Shown piece after piece: positions 1 to 11,060 of a stretch of 64,000 nucleotides of DNA. The DNA is from Oasisia sp. SBJ-2009 (taxonomy: Eukaryota; Annelida; Polychaeta; Sabellida; Siboglinidae): NCBI GenBank assembly GCA_964017155.1, contig OZ024866.1:27876105-27940104 (forward strand), written 5' to 3'. Under the pieces are notes generated by a model that worked only from the letters and a program-made list of their open reading frames with translations, was not told the DNA's origin and ran no database searches. Every line of letters begins with the position of its first letter. Position 1 is the stretch's first letter. The position numbers were made by a program, and so were the translations under genes.

Positions 1-2
1 AA

Positions 3-1307
3 TGTCAGTTTGGTTTTGTAAAGGGCCGCTCAACAGTACTTCAACTATTAAAGGTATTAGATATATGGACTGAAACGCTGGACAATGGAGGCTGTATTGA
101 TGTAATATATTGTGATTTTATGAAAGCATTTGACAAGGTCCCACATTCAAAACTTATAAAAAAAATCCAGAGCTATGGAATAAAGGGAAACCTAATTAAC
201 TGGATCATAGATCTACTTTCACATAGAAAGCAACGAATACGAATTAACAACATATTTTCTAACTGGCAAGAAGTGATCAGTGGAATACCACAAGGATCTG
301 TGATCGGCCCCCTTCTTTTTGTTATCTTCATAAATGATCTACCTGATGTTATAAAAAACTCTCATATTTTCCTATTTGCAGATGATATGAAACTTTTTAA
401 CCCTATTTATAATGAAGATAACTGCAACATCCTACAAAAGGATCTCACCTCAGCGGAGAAATGGTCAGAAACATCACTACTGAAATTTCATCCTGATAAA
501 TGTTGTAACATGCGAATTGGACGTTCCTCCATAAGAAATGATGGATACACAATGGGTAAAGATCAGAAAACAATTAATAAAGCAGAAACAGTAAAGGATA
601 TTGGAGTAACTTTTGACTCATCACTTAACTTCGAGGCACATATGTCAGAAAAAATTAATAAAGCCAATTCTATGATGGGGATAATTCGACGCACTTTTGA
701 ATATCTAGATGATAAGTGTTTTTCTACTGTTTTTAAGTCTCTTGTCCGACCACATATCGAGTATGCAAACCAGGTATGGAGTCCATATTTAATGAAACAC
801 ATAACAGCACTTGAAAATGTTCAGCGTCGAGCAACTAAATTAATTCCTGGATATAAGGAACTGGATTATAAAGAACGTCTAATAAGATTAAAGCTACCAA
901 CTCTTTCATACCGTCGACTTAGGGGAGACATGATAGAAATTTACAAAATATTAACTGGGAAATATGATTCTACTGTTACATCAAATTTTGTTACATTAAG
1001 GGATAATGATTCAATAACGAGAGGGCACAACCTAAAAATATTTAAAGAAAGATGCCGATTGAACATCCGAAAAAATTCATTTGTATACCGATCTACTGAT
1101 GTATGGAATAGTCTGCCACAGTCTGTGGTAGATGCTCCATCAGTCCAATCATTTGAAGGTAGACTTGATAAACTATGGAAAAATCATCCTATAAAAAATG
1201 ATTTTACGGCACCACCTCAACTATGGACTGTGTCACCTTTAGACGCATGCGCACAGTCTCAAATCAATGATCAAGACAGAGCTGGCACAAGAGGCAGAAA
1301 TGCCTAA
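3..1307 (+). CDS. CR1/Jockey-like LINE reverse transcriptase, 5' end outside window
   Basis: The open frame runs from base 3, so the protein enters from outside the window; the ATG at 120 is internal. It encodes the reverse transcriptase of a non-LTR retrotransposon, which copies element RNA into genomic DNA at a nicked target. Visible motifs in order are QFGFVKGRST near the edge, DFMKAFDKVPH (motif A, with Asp), GIPQGSVIGPLLF (motif B), FADDMKLF (catalytic Asp pair) and a C-terminal part with RPHIEYANQVWSP and LENVQRRATKLI. The tail WNSLPQSVVDAPSVQSFEGRLDKLW is typical of CR1/Jockey-group elements. The frame is intact to its stop at 1307, so this copy is fairly young. The clade is assigned from motif style only. 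Confidence 0.9.
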   Translation, partial: CQFGFVKGRSTVLQLLKVLDIWTETLDNGGCIDVIYCDFMKAFDKVPHSKLIKKIQSYGIKGNLINWIIDLLSHRKQRIRINNIFSNWQEVISGIPQGSVIGPLLFVIFINDLPDVIKNSHIFLFADDMKLFNPIYNEDNCNILQKDLTSAEKWSETSLLKFHPDKCCNMRIGRSSIRNDGYTMGKDQKTINKAETVKDIGVTFDSSLNFEAHMSEKINKANSMMGIIRRTFEYLDDKCFSTVFKSLVRPHIEYANQVWSPYLMKHITALENVQRRATKLIPGYKELDYKERLIRLKLPTLSYRRLRGDMIEIYKILTGKYDSTVTSNFVTLRDNDSITRGHNLKIFKERCRLNIRKNSFVYRSTDVWNSLPQSVVDAPSVQSFEGRLDKLWKNHPIKNDFTAPPQLWTVSPLDACAQSQINDQDRAGTRGRNA

Positions 1308-2110
1308 TTCAGCCAGAAAAGGACCTGTAAGAACCTGTAAGAAGTAGAGCTTAGTTAACAAGAAAATCAACAAGGTCAAGGTGGCCATTTATTGTTTACA
1401 TCCCTCTGTCCATGTCCGGTGTTGTCGCATTGGAAATGATCGTCTTACAATATATAGTTCATGCACATTCACTAGATGTCGCACAAGAATGAGAAAACAA
1501 TGTTAGCATTATGATTGCACAAATTGAAATCATGACGTTCTGTTAAAACTCCTCTCATTGACATGAGTGCAGCATATGATATGGTACCGTCTGTCAAACC
1601 TTGAAATGTGCACCAAAGATTGCAGCTTGTTACAATGCTCCAACATACAGTGGCTATGCTGTAGGTGCCAAACAGTTAATATACCAAGCTTTACCTTCCA
1701 AAGCTTTGACATCTCTCCATGTTTCTATGAACCAATTGCTAATAAAAACATCTCTCAATTCACTCTCTCCAACCTCCAACCCACTCTTCACTAGCACTCT
1801 AAATTTTTCAGATCAACTATTAATAATATACTTTATTTGATATATTTATTTGAAAGCAAAAAATAAAATCATTTCTAATAATATTACTAATACATCATTA
1901 TACATGTAAATAAATGTATATGTATTGATAATAGTAATATAAAATTTTGTAAAAAAATGAATCATGTCAAATTACACTAATATAAAATAAAAAACAAAAT
2001 GTGTCTTCAGTCAATGTTTGAAGCTCGCGAGAATGTCAAATTTGATTTTTTGCACCTTTATGAAATAATTAGTGTGTACCCAAAATGAAGGGTAAAATGT
2101 AAACATCCAG
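1308..2110. other. LINE 3' flank and AT-rich non-coding sequence
   Basis: This is AT-rich sequence after the LINE stop codon. It probably starts with the LINE 3' UTR, but no clear poly(A) tail or target duplication was found. Two short overlapping frames near 1567-1840 show no recognisable protein. Confidence 0.5.
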
Positions 2111-2374
2111 CTTTCTGATGGGTGGCACACATCTTGTGTTTGTAGAGTGAGTTGTCTGATGGGTGGCACACATCTTGTGTCTGTAGAGTGAGTTGTCTGA
2201 TGGGTGGCACACATCTTGTGTCTGTAGAGTGAGTTGTCTGATGGGTGGCACACATCTTGTGTCTGTAGAGTGAGTTGTCTGATGGGTGGCACACATCTTG
2301 TGTCTGTAGAGTGAGTTGTCTGATGGGTGGCACACATCTTGTGTCTGTAGAGTGAGTTGTCTGATGGGTGGCAC
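2111..2374 (+). repeat. 41-bp minisatellite, left part of the NR2C2AP array
   Basis: About 6.5 tandem copies of a 41-bp unit read GTCTGATGGGTGGCACACAT followed by CTTGTGTCTGTAGAGTGAGTT. The array stops abruptly at the hAT element at 2375 and resumes at 4514 in the same register, so both sides were one array. The second half of the unit is the same core as the 25-bp unit further right. Long open frames on the minus strand here are by-products of the repetition. Confidence 0.95.
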
Positions 2375-4513
2375 TAGTGCTGGTTCGATACCAGGTTTTG
2401 TTCGATACCGATCGATACCTGAATTTTGTTCGATACTCGATACTTACGTTGTAAGTCTAATATTCACATAGAACACAGTTCCCAGTAGAAACAGTATGCA
2501 ACAGAAGTAGTGCTGGTTCGATACCAGAATTCTTCGATACTGATCGATATATTGCTGGTTCGATACCAGAATTCTTCGATATCAATCGATACCAGATTTT
2601 TATTCGATACTCAAAATTTACCTTGTAAGTGTAATTCAGTACAGTAGAGATCTCCAAAGAAACACACTACTATCCACTTAGACTAATGCCACAGAAACAC
2701 ACACCATTTTCCACTTACAAGTAGGGAAATATGTGATAATTTTTATAGTCATGCAAACAATGATTAAAATGCAATTTTCATTTTATGTAAGTAAACAAAC
2801 AACAGTTTCAATATAATTGATTACTGTTGTAAAACTAAAAGGTAACTGTAATATAAAATTAAAACAATAAAGACAACTGCAATAAAATACCTAGTGACAA
2901 ATAAATTCATCAATTGCACTGAATTATTTTAAATTAATAACAGTACTTCACCCCAGCTGTTTGTAAATACACTATAATATAGCAGCTTAATTTCAATTCA
3001 ATGTGTCTCCTAAAGTGACCATCAACAAATACAGCTGAAACATAACATACAAATAATATGTTATTATTATATTAAATATAAATACACCTATCACTTATAA
3101 TAGTGCCACTGCCAGCACAGCTGCACACTCAATGTTATAACTGTTTTATAATTAATTGTATCGTAAAGATAATTGTGATTTAACATCAACACTGTACATA
3201 TAGACGATTACAATAAAATAACACTAATTAATAATAGAAAAAATATTAATAAAAATTACAATTGCACTTCCCAGTTCACACCAATTTGTGTTTTTATAAA
3301 ACTTAAATTGCCACGTTATCAAGTACACATAACAAGCCCCATAATGTTTTTGCAACTGTTTTCAAGAACCGGTCAGTTTCTTCCTCTACCTCTGGCTCTG
3401 CCAGTGGTGAATCTGTTTGGCCAGTGCCAGTGACCGGCAGTGTCACAGTGAGAGTGACAGTAATGGAGTAAATGCAGTAAGCACATCGTCATCGTTAATC
3501 AGTCACGTCGTGTATGTCACTTCTTGGCGATGTTTGCCGCAGTTACTTAGTAGATTCGGCAACCGATGGCGATTCGCTTCGACTGTAACTAGTCCATTGC
3601 TCGCTCACTGTCGAATATTTCGATAGAATACGTTCTCGAGTCAATGACAATGCGACGCCGACGTTGTCCACGACGTCGACGACGCCATACGATGAAAGTT
3701 GATCATCACGTTTTGGTAGCTTCTTGAATTGTGACATGTGTCGTCAAATTCGATGTATTTCCCCCGCTATCTTTGAGATGCCTCTAGCACAGCACACTCT
3801 TTGTTGGAAAACTGCCAAATTATTAGCGATGAACGTTGCGACTTGTTGTCGTTCGCCTTGGTTGTGGGCATCGTGTACGGCAAATGGTGGCACCACCAAA
3901 CGGAACCCGGATAAACATAACCCCCGCATCGCGCTCAAATAAATATTTATATTAATAATATTATTATTATTATTAAACTAGTTTCATAAATACTAGTGCA
4001 TGCAATAAACACTCTATACAAATACAATACGATGTGTGTTTTTGTACGCGTAACCGTAAATAAAGTAGGGAGAAAGATGGCATGGTACTGCCACCAAACG
4101 AGAGCGTCACATACGAACCTTGGTTTGGGTAACGAGGCTAAGCGAAGTCTGACCTACGCTAAGATAGCACACAGAAAACAGTTATTATAGAGACTAATTC
4201 TACAATAAAGTTTTAGAAAACAATTCACATTTTATGTTATATTATTTTTTAAACAACCACGCCTAAGTCAATTTAGGCTGCGAAGCGCTGTAGTGATAGC
4301 TCCCGTAAACAACGTCGTCATCAACAACGATGTTGCGCCTTTGCATCGACTTCGTCGAATGGACTCGATGTCGAGTATCGAAGGTATCGAAGGTATCGAA
4401 TAGTGGGCGTTCGATACCAAAAATATCGAAGTATCGCGATACCACTAAATATCGGTATCGAACTTTCGCAAGTATCGCGATACTTCGATATTTTTGGTAT
4501 CGAACCAGCACTA
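2375..4513. mobile_element. hAT-type DNA transposon, probably non-autonomous, with 8-bp target duplication
   Basis: The element begins TAGTGCTGGTTCGATACCA and ends with the exact reverse complement, giving a perfect 19-bp terminal inverted repeat. It is flanked on both sides by GGTGGCAC (2367-2374 and 4514-4521), an 8-bp target duplication taken from the minisatellite unit. A TAG...CTA terminus with an 8-bp duplication is the hAT signature. Subterminal regions carry many TTCGATAC/GTATCGAA repeats (about 2385-2620 and 4370-4505), the usual transposase-binding architecture. The interior holds short frames (for example 3543-3737 minus and 3724-3942 plus) but no recognisable BED finger or hAT dimerisation domain, so it probably moves in trans. 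Confidence 0.88.
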
Positions 4514-5626
4514 GGTGGCACACATCTTGTGTCTGTGGAGTGAGTTGTGTAATGGGTTGCACATGTCTTGTGTTTGTAGAGTGAGTTCCGTCTTGTGTTT
4601 GTAGAGTGAGTTCCATCTTGTGTTTGTAGAGTGAGTTCCGTCTTGTGTTTGTAGAGTGAGTTCCGTCTTGTGTTTGTAGAGTGAGTTCCGTCATGTGTTT
4701 GTAGAGTGAGTTCCGTCATGTGTTTGTAGAGTGAGTTCCGTCTTGTGTTTGTAGAGTGAGTTCCATCTTGTGTTTGTAAAGTGAGTTCCGTCTTGTGTTT
4801 GTAGAGTGAGTTCCGTCTTGCATTTGTAGAGTGAGTTCCGTCATGTGTTTGTAGAGTGAGTTGTCTGATGGGTGGCACACATCTTGTGTTTGTAGAGTGA
4901 GTCATCTTGTGTTTGTAGAGTGAGTTCCGTCTTGTGTTTGTAGAGTGAGTTCCGTCTTGTGTTTGTAGAGTGAGTTCCGTCTTGTGTTTGTAGAGTGAGT
5001 TCCGTCTTGTGTTTGTAGAGTGAGTTCCGTCTTGTATTTGTAGAGTGAGTTCCGTCTTGTGTTTGTAGAGTGAGTTCCGTCATGTGTTTGTAGAGTGAGT
5101 TCCGTCATGTGTTTGTAGAGTGAGTTCCATCTTGTGTTTGTAAAGTGAGTTCCGTCTTGTGTTTGTAGAGTGACTTCCATCTTGCATTTGTAGAGTGAGT
5201 TCCGTCATGTGTTTGTAGAGTGAGTTGTCTGATGGGTGGCACACATCTTGTGTTTGTAGAGTGAGTCATCTTGTGTTTGTAGAGTGAGTTCCGTCTTGTG
5301 TTTGTAGAGTGAGTTCCGTGTTGTGTTTGTAGAGTGAGTTCCGTGTTGTGTTTGTAGAGTGAGTTCCGTGTTGTGTTTGTAGAGTGAGTTCCGTCTTGTG
5401 CTTGTAGAGTGAGTTCCGTCTTGTGTTTGTAGAGTGAGTTCCGTCTTGTGTTTGTAGAGTGAGTTCCATCTTGTGTTTGTAGAGTGAGTTCCGTCTTGTG
5501 TTTGTAGAGTAAGTTCCGTCTTGTGTTTGTAGAGTGAGTTCCGTCTTGTGTTTGTAGAGTGAGTTCCATCTTGTGTTTGTAGAGTGAGTTCCGTCTTGTG
5601 TTTGTAGAGTGAGTTCCGTCTTGAAT
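4514..5626 (+). repeat. 25-bp minisatellite derived from an NR2C2AP splice-acceptor/exon boundary
   Basis: Roughly 40 copies of a 25-bp unit (TTTGTAGAGTGAGTTCC then GTCTTGTG) run directly into the coding exon of NR2C2AP. 41-bp-type units are interspersed near 4514-4560, 4860 and 5220. The last unit is itself coding: AGA GTG AGT TCC GTC TTG reads R-V-S-S-V-L, continuing in frame into N-R-N. Each unit therefore carries a copy of a potential 3' splice site (TTTGTAG) plus the first bases of the exon. Sporadic variants (CATG for CTTG, GTGTTG) show the array is not perfectly homogenised. The long minus-strand frames here are not genes. Confidence 0.95.
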
Positions 5627-6985
5627 AGAAATGCGAAGCAGTTTGGGAAGAAGCATATGTTTGACAACGATAATGAGACGTGCTGGAACTCTGACCAGGT
5701 AACAAATCTCTTTCATTGTTGTTAGAAATAACTGATTTATTATACTCTGTGTCTAGGTCTGGTGATACTGTATGTAATTAGAAACCAGAAACAATCGGCT
5801 TCCGTCAATAATAATGTATGGGTTAGTGTAACAGCTCTGCAAGAAATCACAAAATAAAAAAAATTGTCAAAGAAAAGACTGACATAAGTTCTGATTGGCT
5901 ATAAAACACACTAATACTTAATCCTCTTTGCTCAGGTTGGCGCAGAGAGCTAAAAAAACGAATATATATTTATTGTAATTATATCCAATTTAATTATGGG
6001 CAAGTGTTATAAGTAGCAAACTTCTTTTTGCCCTTTTCAACTTCAAAACTAGGATTTACAACTATATTTGATGTTCTGTATGGTGAATGTATTGTTGAAT
6101 AAATTTTTCTCGACTGAATTCCATGTTATGTAAGAACGTACCTTTGCCTGTTTCATCTTCACCAGGGCTGTCCTCAGTGGGTCTACCTGGACTTCAATGA
6201 CGTCGTCCTTCTGGACACGCTACAGATACGCTTCCAGGGCGGCTTTGCCGGCAAACACTGCCAGCTGGAGAGCTCTGCTGACGACAGCGACAGCTGGACA
6301 AAGCTGAAAGACTTCTACCCTGAGGACGTGAATTCCCTACAAGTATCCTTGAGGTCTTGCATGCATGTTAACATTGTTTATCGCCGCATTGTTGTTTATC
6401 TAAGCATTGTAGATGAGTTGTGATCATTGTTGACATTTTAGACAGCATTTTGAATTTGTTATTTATGATAGTGTTTAGGTGCTTATTTACTAGACAGTTA
6501 TTTTGTATATTGAGGGATGTTTTCTGTGTGAATATTTTAGAGATTATTTGTAACTTGCATATTTTAAAGATCAAGTTTCTTCTGCATATTTTACAATGCT
6601 GTTTTTATTTTTTACATGTTTAATTTATGTAATGAACATTGAAAATAGTTTTGAAGAGTTTACATATAAAACAAGCACAATGCAAATAGTAATATTTTAA
6701 TATATTGTTTTTTGTAAGTTAAACATATTAAAAAGATAGGCATGAATGTGATGGCAAGTACGATTATCTTAGTTTTGGTATACAAGTGTAAGTTTTGTAA
6801 AAATATCTTCTCAGTTACAATGACACATGCCGTTATACATACATTTTTCTTAACACATTTCACAGACTTTCGAGTTGCCGACATCTGCTAAAGTGAAGAG
6901 ACTAAGGATAGTGTTTTTAAACAGTACAGACTTCTACGGCAGGATAACAATATACGAACTGTTCCTACTAGGTTCCAAGAGTTGA
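5608..6985 (+). CDS. NR2C2AP: NR2C2AP (nuclear receptor 2C2-associated protein, TRA16), last three coding exons
   Basis: There are three coding exons: about 5608-5698, 6166-6342 (59 codons) and 6866-6985 including the TGA. Donors at 5699 (GTAACA) and 6343 (GTATCC) and acceptors at 6165 (CACCAG) and 6865 (TTCACAG) are in phase 0. The product contains VLNRNAKQFGKKHMFD, ETCWNSDQ, QWVYLDF, IRFQGGFAGK, DFYPED-NSLQ and TDFYGRITIYEL-LLGSK. This pattern matches vertebrate NR2C2AP, a single-domain discoidin-like (galactose-binding-fold) protein of about 140 residues that binds the orphan nuclear receptor NR2C2/TR4 and represses it. The first exon, with the start Met, was not found; it should lie upstream of the minisatellite or outside the window. 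Splicing of this exon must select the last of many near-identical acceptors. The identification is by residue pattern, not by search. Confidence 0.9.
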
Positions 6986-7193
6986 TATGTTATATAATTA
7001 ATATATGTAATAATCAAGAAGACTGAATTGAGCCAACAATGGAACTATGCTGGAAAGATACCTCTTGCAGATTTTAAAATGAGTGTTAATATTCCTTAAT
7101 TGTGACAATAAAGTAGTTCTGATGGGTGATGTGAAGGGAGCTTTATCATGAGATATTTCTACAAGAAGGTGTAAATACTGTGTGGTTGCCTGC

Positions 7194-7963
7194 AATGACA
7201 GTTACAACTAGCAGTAGTTCTGGTGTATCCAGATGTAAAACTGTCACAGGACAACAGAATGACATTTACAACTACCAGTAGTTCTGGTGTATCCAAGTCT
7301 ACAACTGTCACAGGACAACAGAATGACAGTTACAACTAGCAGTGGTTCTAGTGTATCCAAGTCTACAACTGTCACAGGACAACAGAATGACAGTTACAAC
7401 TACCAGTAGTTCTGGTGTATCCAAGTCTACAACTGTCACAGGACAACAGAATGACAGTTACAACTAGCAGTGGTTCTAGTGTATCCAAGTCTACAACTGT
7501 CACAGGACAACAGAATGACAGTTACAACTAGCAGTGGTTCTGGTGTATCCAAGTCTACAACTGTCACAGGACAATAGAATGACAGTTACAACTACCAGTA
7601 GTTCTGGTGTATCCAAGTCTACAACTGTCACAGGACAATAGAATGACAGTTACAACTACCAGTAGTTCTGGTGTATCCAAGTCTACAACTGTCACAGGAC
7701 AATAGAATGACAGTTACAACTACCAGTAGTTCTGGTGTATCCATGTCTACAACTGTCACAGGACAATAGAATGACAGTTACAACTAGCAGTAGTTCTGGT
7801 GCATCCAGGTCTACAACTGTCACAGGACAATAGAATGACAGTTACAACTACCAGTAGTTCTGGTGTATCCAAGTCTACAACTGTCACAGGACAATAGAAT
7901 GACAGTTACAACTACCAGTAGTTCTGGTGTATCCAGGTCTACAACTGTCACAGGACAATAGAA
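7194..7963 (+). repeat. 64-bp minisatellite, about 12 copies
   Basis: The unit runs GACAGTTACAACTACCAGTA, then GTTCTGGTGTATCCAAGTCT, then ACAACTGTCACAGGACAATA-GAAT. Within each unit GACAGTT and AACTGTC are inverted, so every copy can fold into a small stem. Unit variants (CTAGCAG/CTACCAG, ACAACAG/ACAATAG) occur in blocks, which suggests stepwise expansion. It lies just downstream of NR2C2AP. Confidence 0.95.
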
Positions 7964-7965
7964 TA

Positions 7966-8225
7966 GTGCGTCTGTTTGAAACGATCTCTCTGACGCCGTC
8001 ACTAAAGACTCACTATGCAGTGTCTCCTGTACGATGCTTTGTCATCCGACCAAGGCATTGTAACACATGCGCTCTTGACACGTGACAGATCACCTTTATT
8101 GTTAACTCCCTCATCCATTCGCTCCCTCACTCATACACCCACTCACTCGCTCGCTCACTCACTCAAATACCCATTTGTTCACCCAATCACTCATTCACTC
8201 ACTCAAACTTCTTAAAAGGTGGCTC
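7966..8225. repeat. (CTCA)n-like low-complexity sequence
   Basis: From about 8105 the + strand is a pyrimidine-rich CTCACTCACT pattern, which resumes at 8398-8455 after an inserted retroposon tail. The open frames here are produced by the simple repeat. Confidence 0.7.
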
Positions 8226-8397
8226 CTCGATAGCGACTAGCCCGGTCTTAAAGGAGTCTCCTGACCCTACATTGTATTATAAGCTATATACACTAAATCC
8301 ATGTTTGCCCTGTGATTTTTTGTTCTGAATTGTTTGACATGAATGTATTGTATGTGTGTGTTGTTTGAAATACTTATCGAATAAAAAAAAAATCTTC
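8226..8397 (+). mobile_element. Retroposon 3' end with A-rich tail
   Basis: The segment ends TTATCGAATAAAAAAAAAATC and interrupts the (CTCA)n sequence that continues on both sides. It has no coding sequence. It looks like a short LINE or SINE 3' UTR with a polyadenylation signal and A-tail. The family was not identified. Confidence 0.45.
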
Positions 8398-8759
8398 TCA
8401 TCTACCCACTCATTCACTCACTCATTCAATTCAATCACTCACTCACTCACTGACTCCGTGCTGGCTCCAAGCAACTGTTTCTAGACATTTCAGTGAGTTA
8501 AATCCCTCACTGTTCTTGCAAACATTACTTTGCCTGTGAAACTCAATAAAAGCTCCCTTGTTTGTGTCGTGGTTGTGGGGCTTGTTAAAGGGAAAACAAA
8601 GTCAATGTTTGGATCATATGGGATTAACAGAGTTAATAAAAAGTAACAACTTCCAACAACAATCATATTTTTAACGTCAGTGGTTTACCAGGAAAAAAAT
8701 GTAAAACACATAGACATAGAAAGTCTACAGACTACGCCATTTTAGAAACAAAATGACGT

Positions 8760-11060
8760 CAGAGAGTCTTCTTGGTCGGCGTGAACTGTGCATGCATATT
8801 ATTATCTGTTACTTTCTAACCTAACCACGAAAACGACCGCCAACAGCCGCCAGACTTCTCCCCACATTTCTTACATACATATACATACACTACATTACAA
8901 AAAAATCACTTGTATTCGTCTAACGAAGAAAATTCACAACAGAAACGCAAATCTTGGCGAACGGCAACTCGACAACTTCGACTACCGTAAACTCGCTATT
9001 ATAAGTTAGCTTTACATAAAATACCGCTAGATGGCGCGCGAATATTTATTAACCTTACTGCATTCGCACGCGCGAATTACTTTAATTAATTATAAATAAT
9101 ATAATAATAATTAGCTGCATCACTATGATCTGCAGAAAATGTTAAACGGCAAACTAAGGCAACGCTTTGGTGATATGGGTCTAATAGAGTTGATAAAAAA
9201 TAACAATTTAATATACAAATATATAATTTTATTAGTTTATTTTATATAGCGCCAAATCCACAATTCTCTTCTCTTCTATTCAACATACTGTTATTAAAGT
9301 ATATGCAATAATAAGAATGCTACCCACAGGTAATATTTAAAAATAAATATTGCAAATACATGTGTCTGCATAATTATCCAAAATTGCCTATTAGTTATAA
9401 AAGACAAAGGAAATTACGTGTTTTTCAATGAAGTCACATTGTTTATTTTATCAATATTTCTATAAACATCCCGCGTGTACTGCGAGCATGCAAGCTTATA
9501 TTACATAAGCGATGTTTTAACAATAATAACTAAAACAATAACATGTTAATATTACTGTTTTTAAATCCTTCTTTTTCTACCACCATAATATTTCCCATAT
9601 ATTCATATTCCTTTTTACATTTTAGTGATTTATTGTTCCGATAATTAATAAAGTGTCTTGTTCAAAAATAATAATTATTACATATCTGATGGTGGAAATG
9701 TCATTCATGAGTAGAACAAATAGCTTCAGTAAGCTTCTTATGCATAATGGTTGTGTATGTGCTGAATGAAAATTATTATTACGTCGTACTTATTTTACTA
9801 CTTTAATTATTTATTACTATTAACCATACTTTTATATTCATTTATTACAATTGTTGTTATGTAATTTGTATGTTTATTTATGACTGATAGGTCAGCTTAG
9901 TTAATGATATAGAAACATGTATTTTCATTATTTATTTTTAAATAATATTATCTGTGGGTAGTTTTCTCTTTATTGTATTTTTAATAGCATTATTTTGTGA
10001 AGCGCCACAAACAATTATGGATGTGGCGCTACATAAATAAAATATTATATTATAATTAAAAAAATGGTTTGGTTATTTAATATTGCGCCACATCCAATTT
10101 AAACTTGTTCATGGCGTTTTACATACATTAAAATGCTAAACAACAAATACACACCAGAAGAAAAAACAAATATACTAGAAACATATATGAACAATTATAA
10201 AAATAAAATATCAATATAAAAATAATAAAAAGTATAATTTCCTGCAAATCATAGTGATGATAATAATTAATTATTATTATTATATTATTTATAAGTAATT
10301 AAACTATTTCGCGCGTGTGAAGTAAAACAATTAAATATTCGCAGTCAGAAACGTGGCGTCTAGCGGTATTTTGTGTAAAGCTTTTAAAAGCGATTTTACG
10401 GTAGCGCTGGGCGGCCGAACAAGTTGTACTCGAGGTCTGCGCGTTTTTGTGTGTGAATTTTCTTCGTTAGAGGAATGCAAGAGGTTTTATTACATAACAT
10501 AGTGTATGCATATGTATGTAACATATGTGAGGAGAAGTTTGGCGGCTGTTGGTGGTCGTTTTGATGGTTAGGTCAATCAAATCGGGTCGTCTAGGATCCG
10601 CGCTGTGTCTGTGACTGTCCAAACGAATCCACCGAACCACTGTTTCAGTTCTGCTCGATTCATAGGTTAACAAGAAGACATCTTACTGATACTGTCTTTC
10701 ACTGTACTATTACTATAAGCGTTTGAGGAACAGTGTGGCATATTGATGTCGCGATTTCGTTGTAAACCGACGTAAGGCAACTTTTAGCGTACCGCTTGGC
10801 TCTCTGTTATGACAGCTGAACCAGCAGACGACTCTCTGACGTATTACTTTTCCAAACTGCTGGGTTGTGATTGGTTGCAAGGTCCAAGATGGGCCGGTTC
10901 ATGGTGTCGGTGATTTAGTTAGATTTTCCCACTTTAAGACCATTTTCTGAGGTAACCACTAAGGTGAAAAATTGGATTGTAGATGCAAATGATTAGCTAG
11001 TGTAAACTCTTTTAGGTGCATAACACTAAACTGTTACCTTTTTTTTCACTTTAATGACGA
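8760..11060. mobile_element. Foldback DNA element, copy A
   Basis: The arm at about 8765-9135 is the diverged reverse complement of about 10240-10590. Shared blocks include GACCGCCAACAGCCGCCA, CTAACGAAGAAAATTCAC and AAAATACCGCTAGA. The right arm continues to a terminus AGGTGCATAACACTAAACTG then TTACC and a T-run ending CACTTTAA near 11055. That terminus is shared with copies at 32590-33590 and 40950-41404. The interior (9150-10240) is very AT-rich and has no transposase. The left outer end is unclear because the outermost bases do not mirror the right terminus. Confidence 0.7.

Noticed and set aside
2011..2374. Minus-strand ORFs of about 100 residues in the 41-bp array
   Set aside because: They are translations of a tandem repeat in several frames at once and have no start or splice context.
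4263..5716. Minus-strand ORFs up to 203 residues (LTLQTQDGTHSTNTRR repeats)
   Set aside because: Repeat artefacts; the coding strand here is plus (NR2C2AP).
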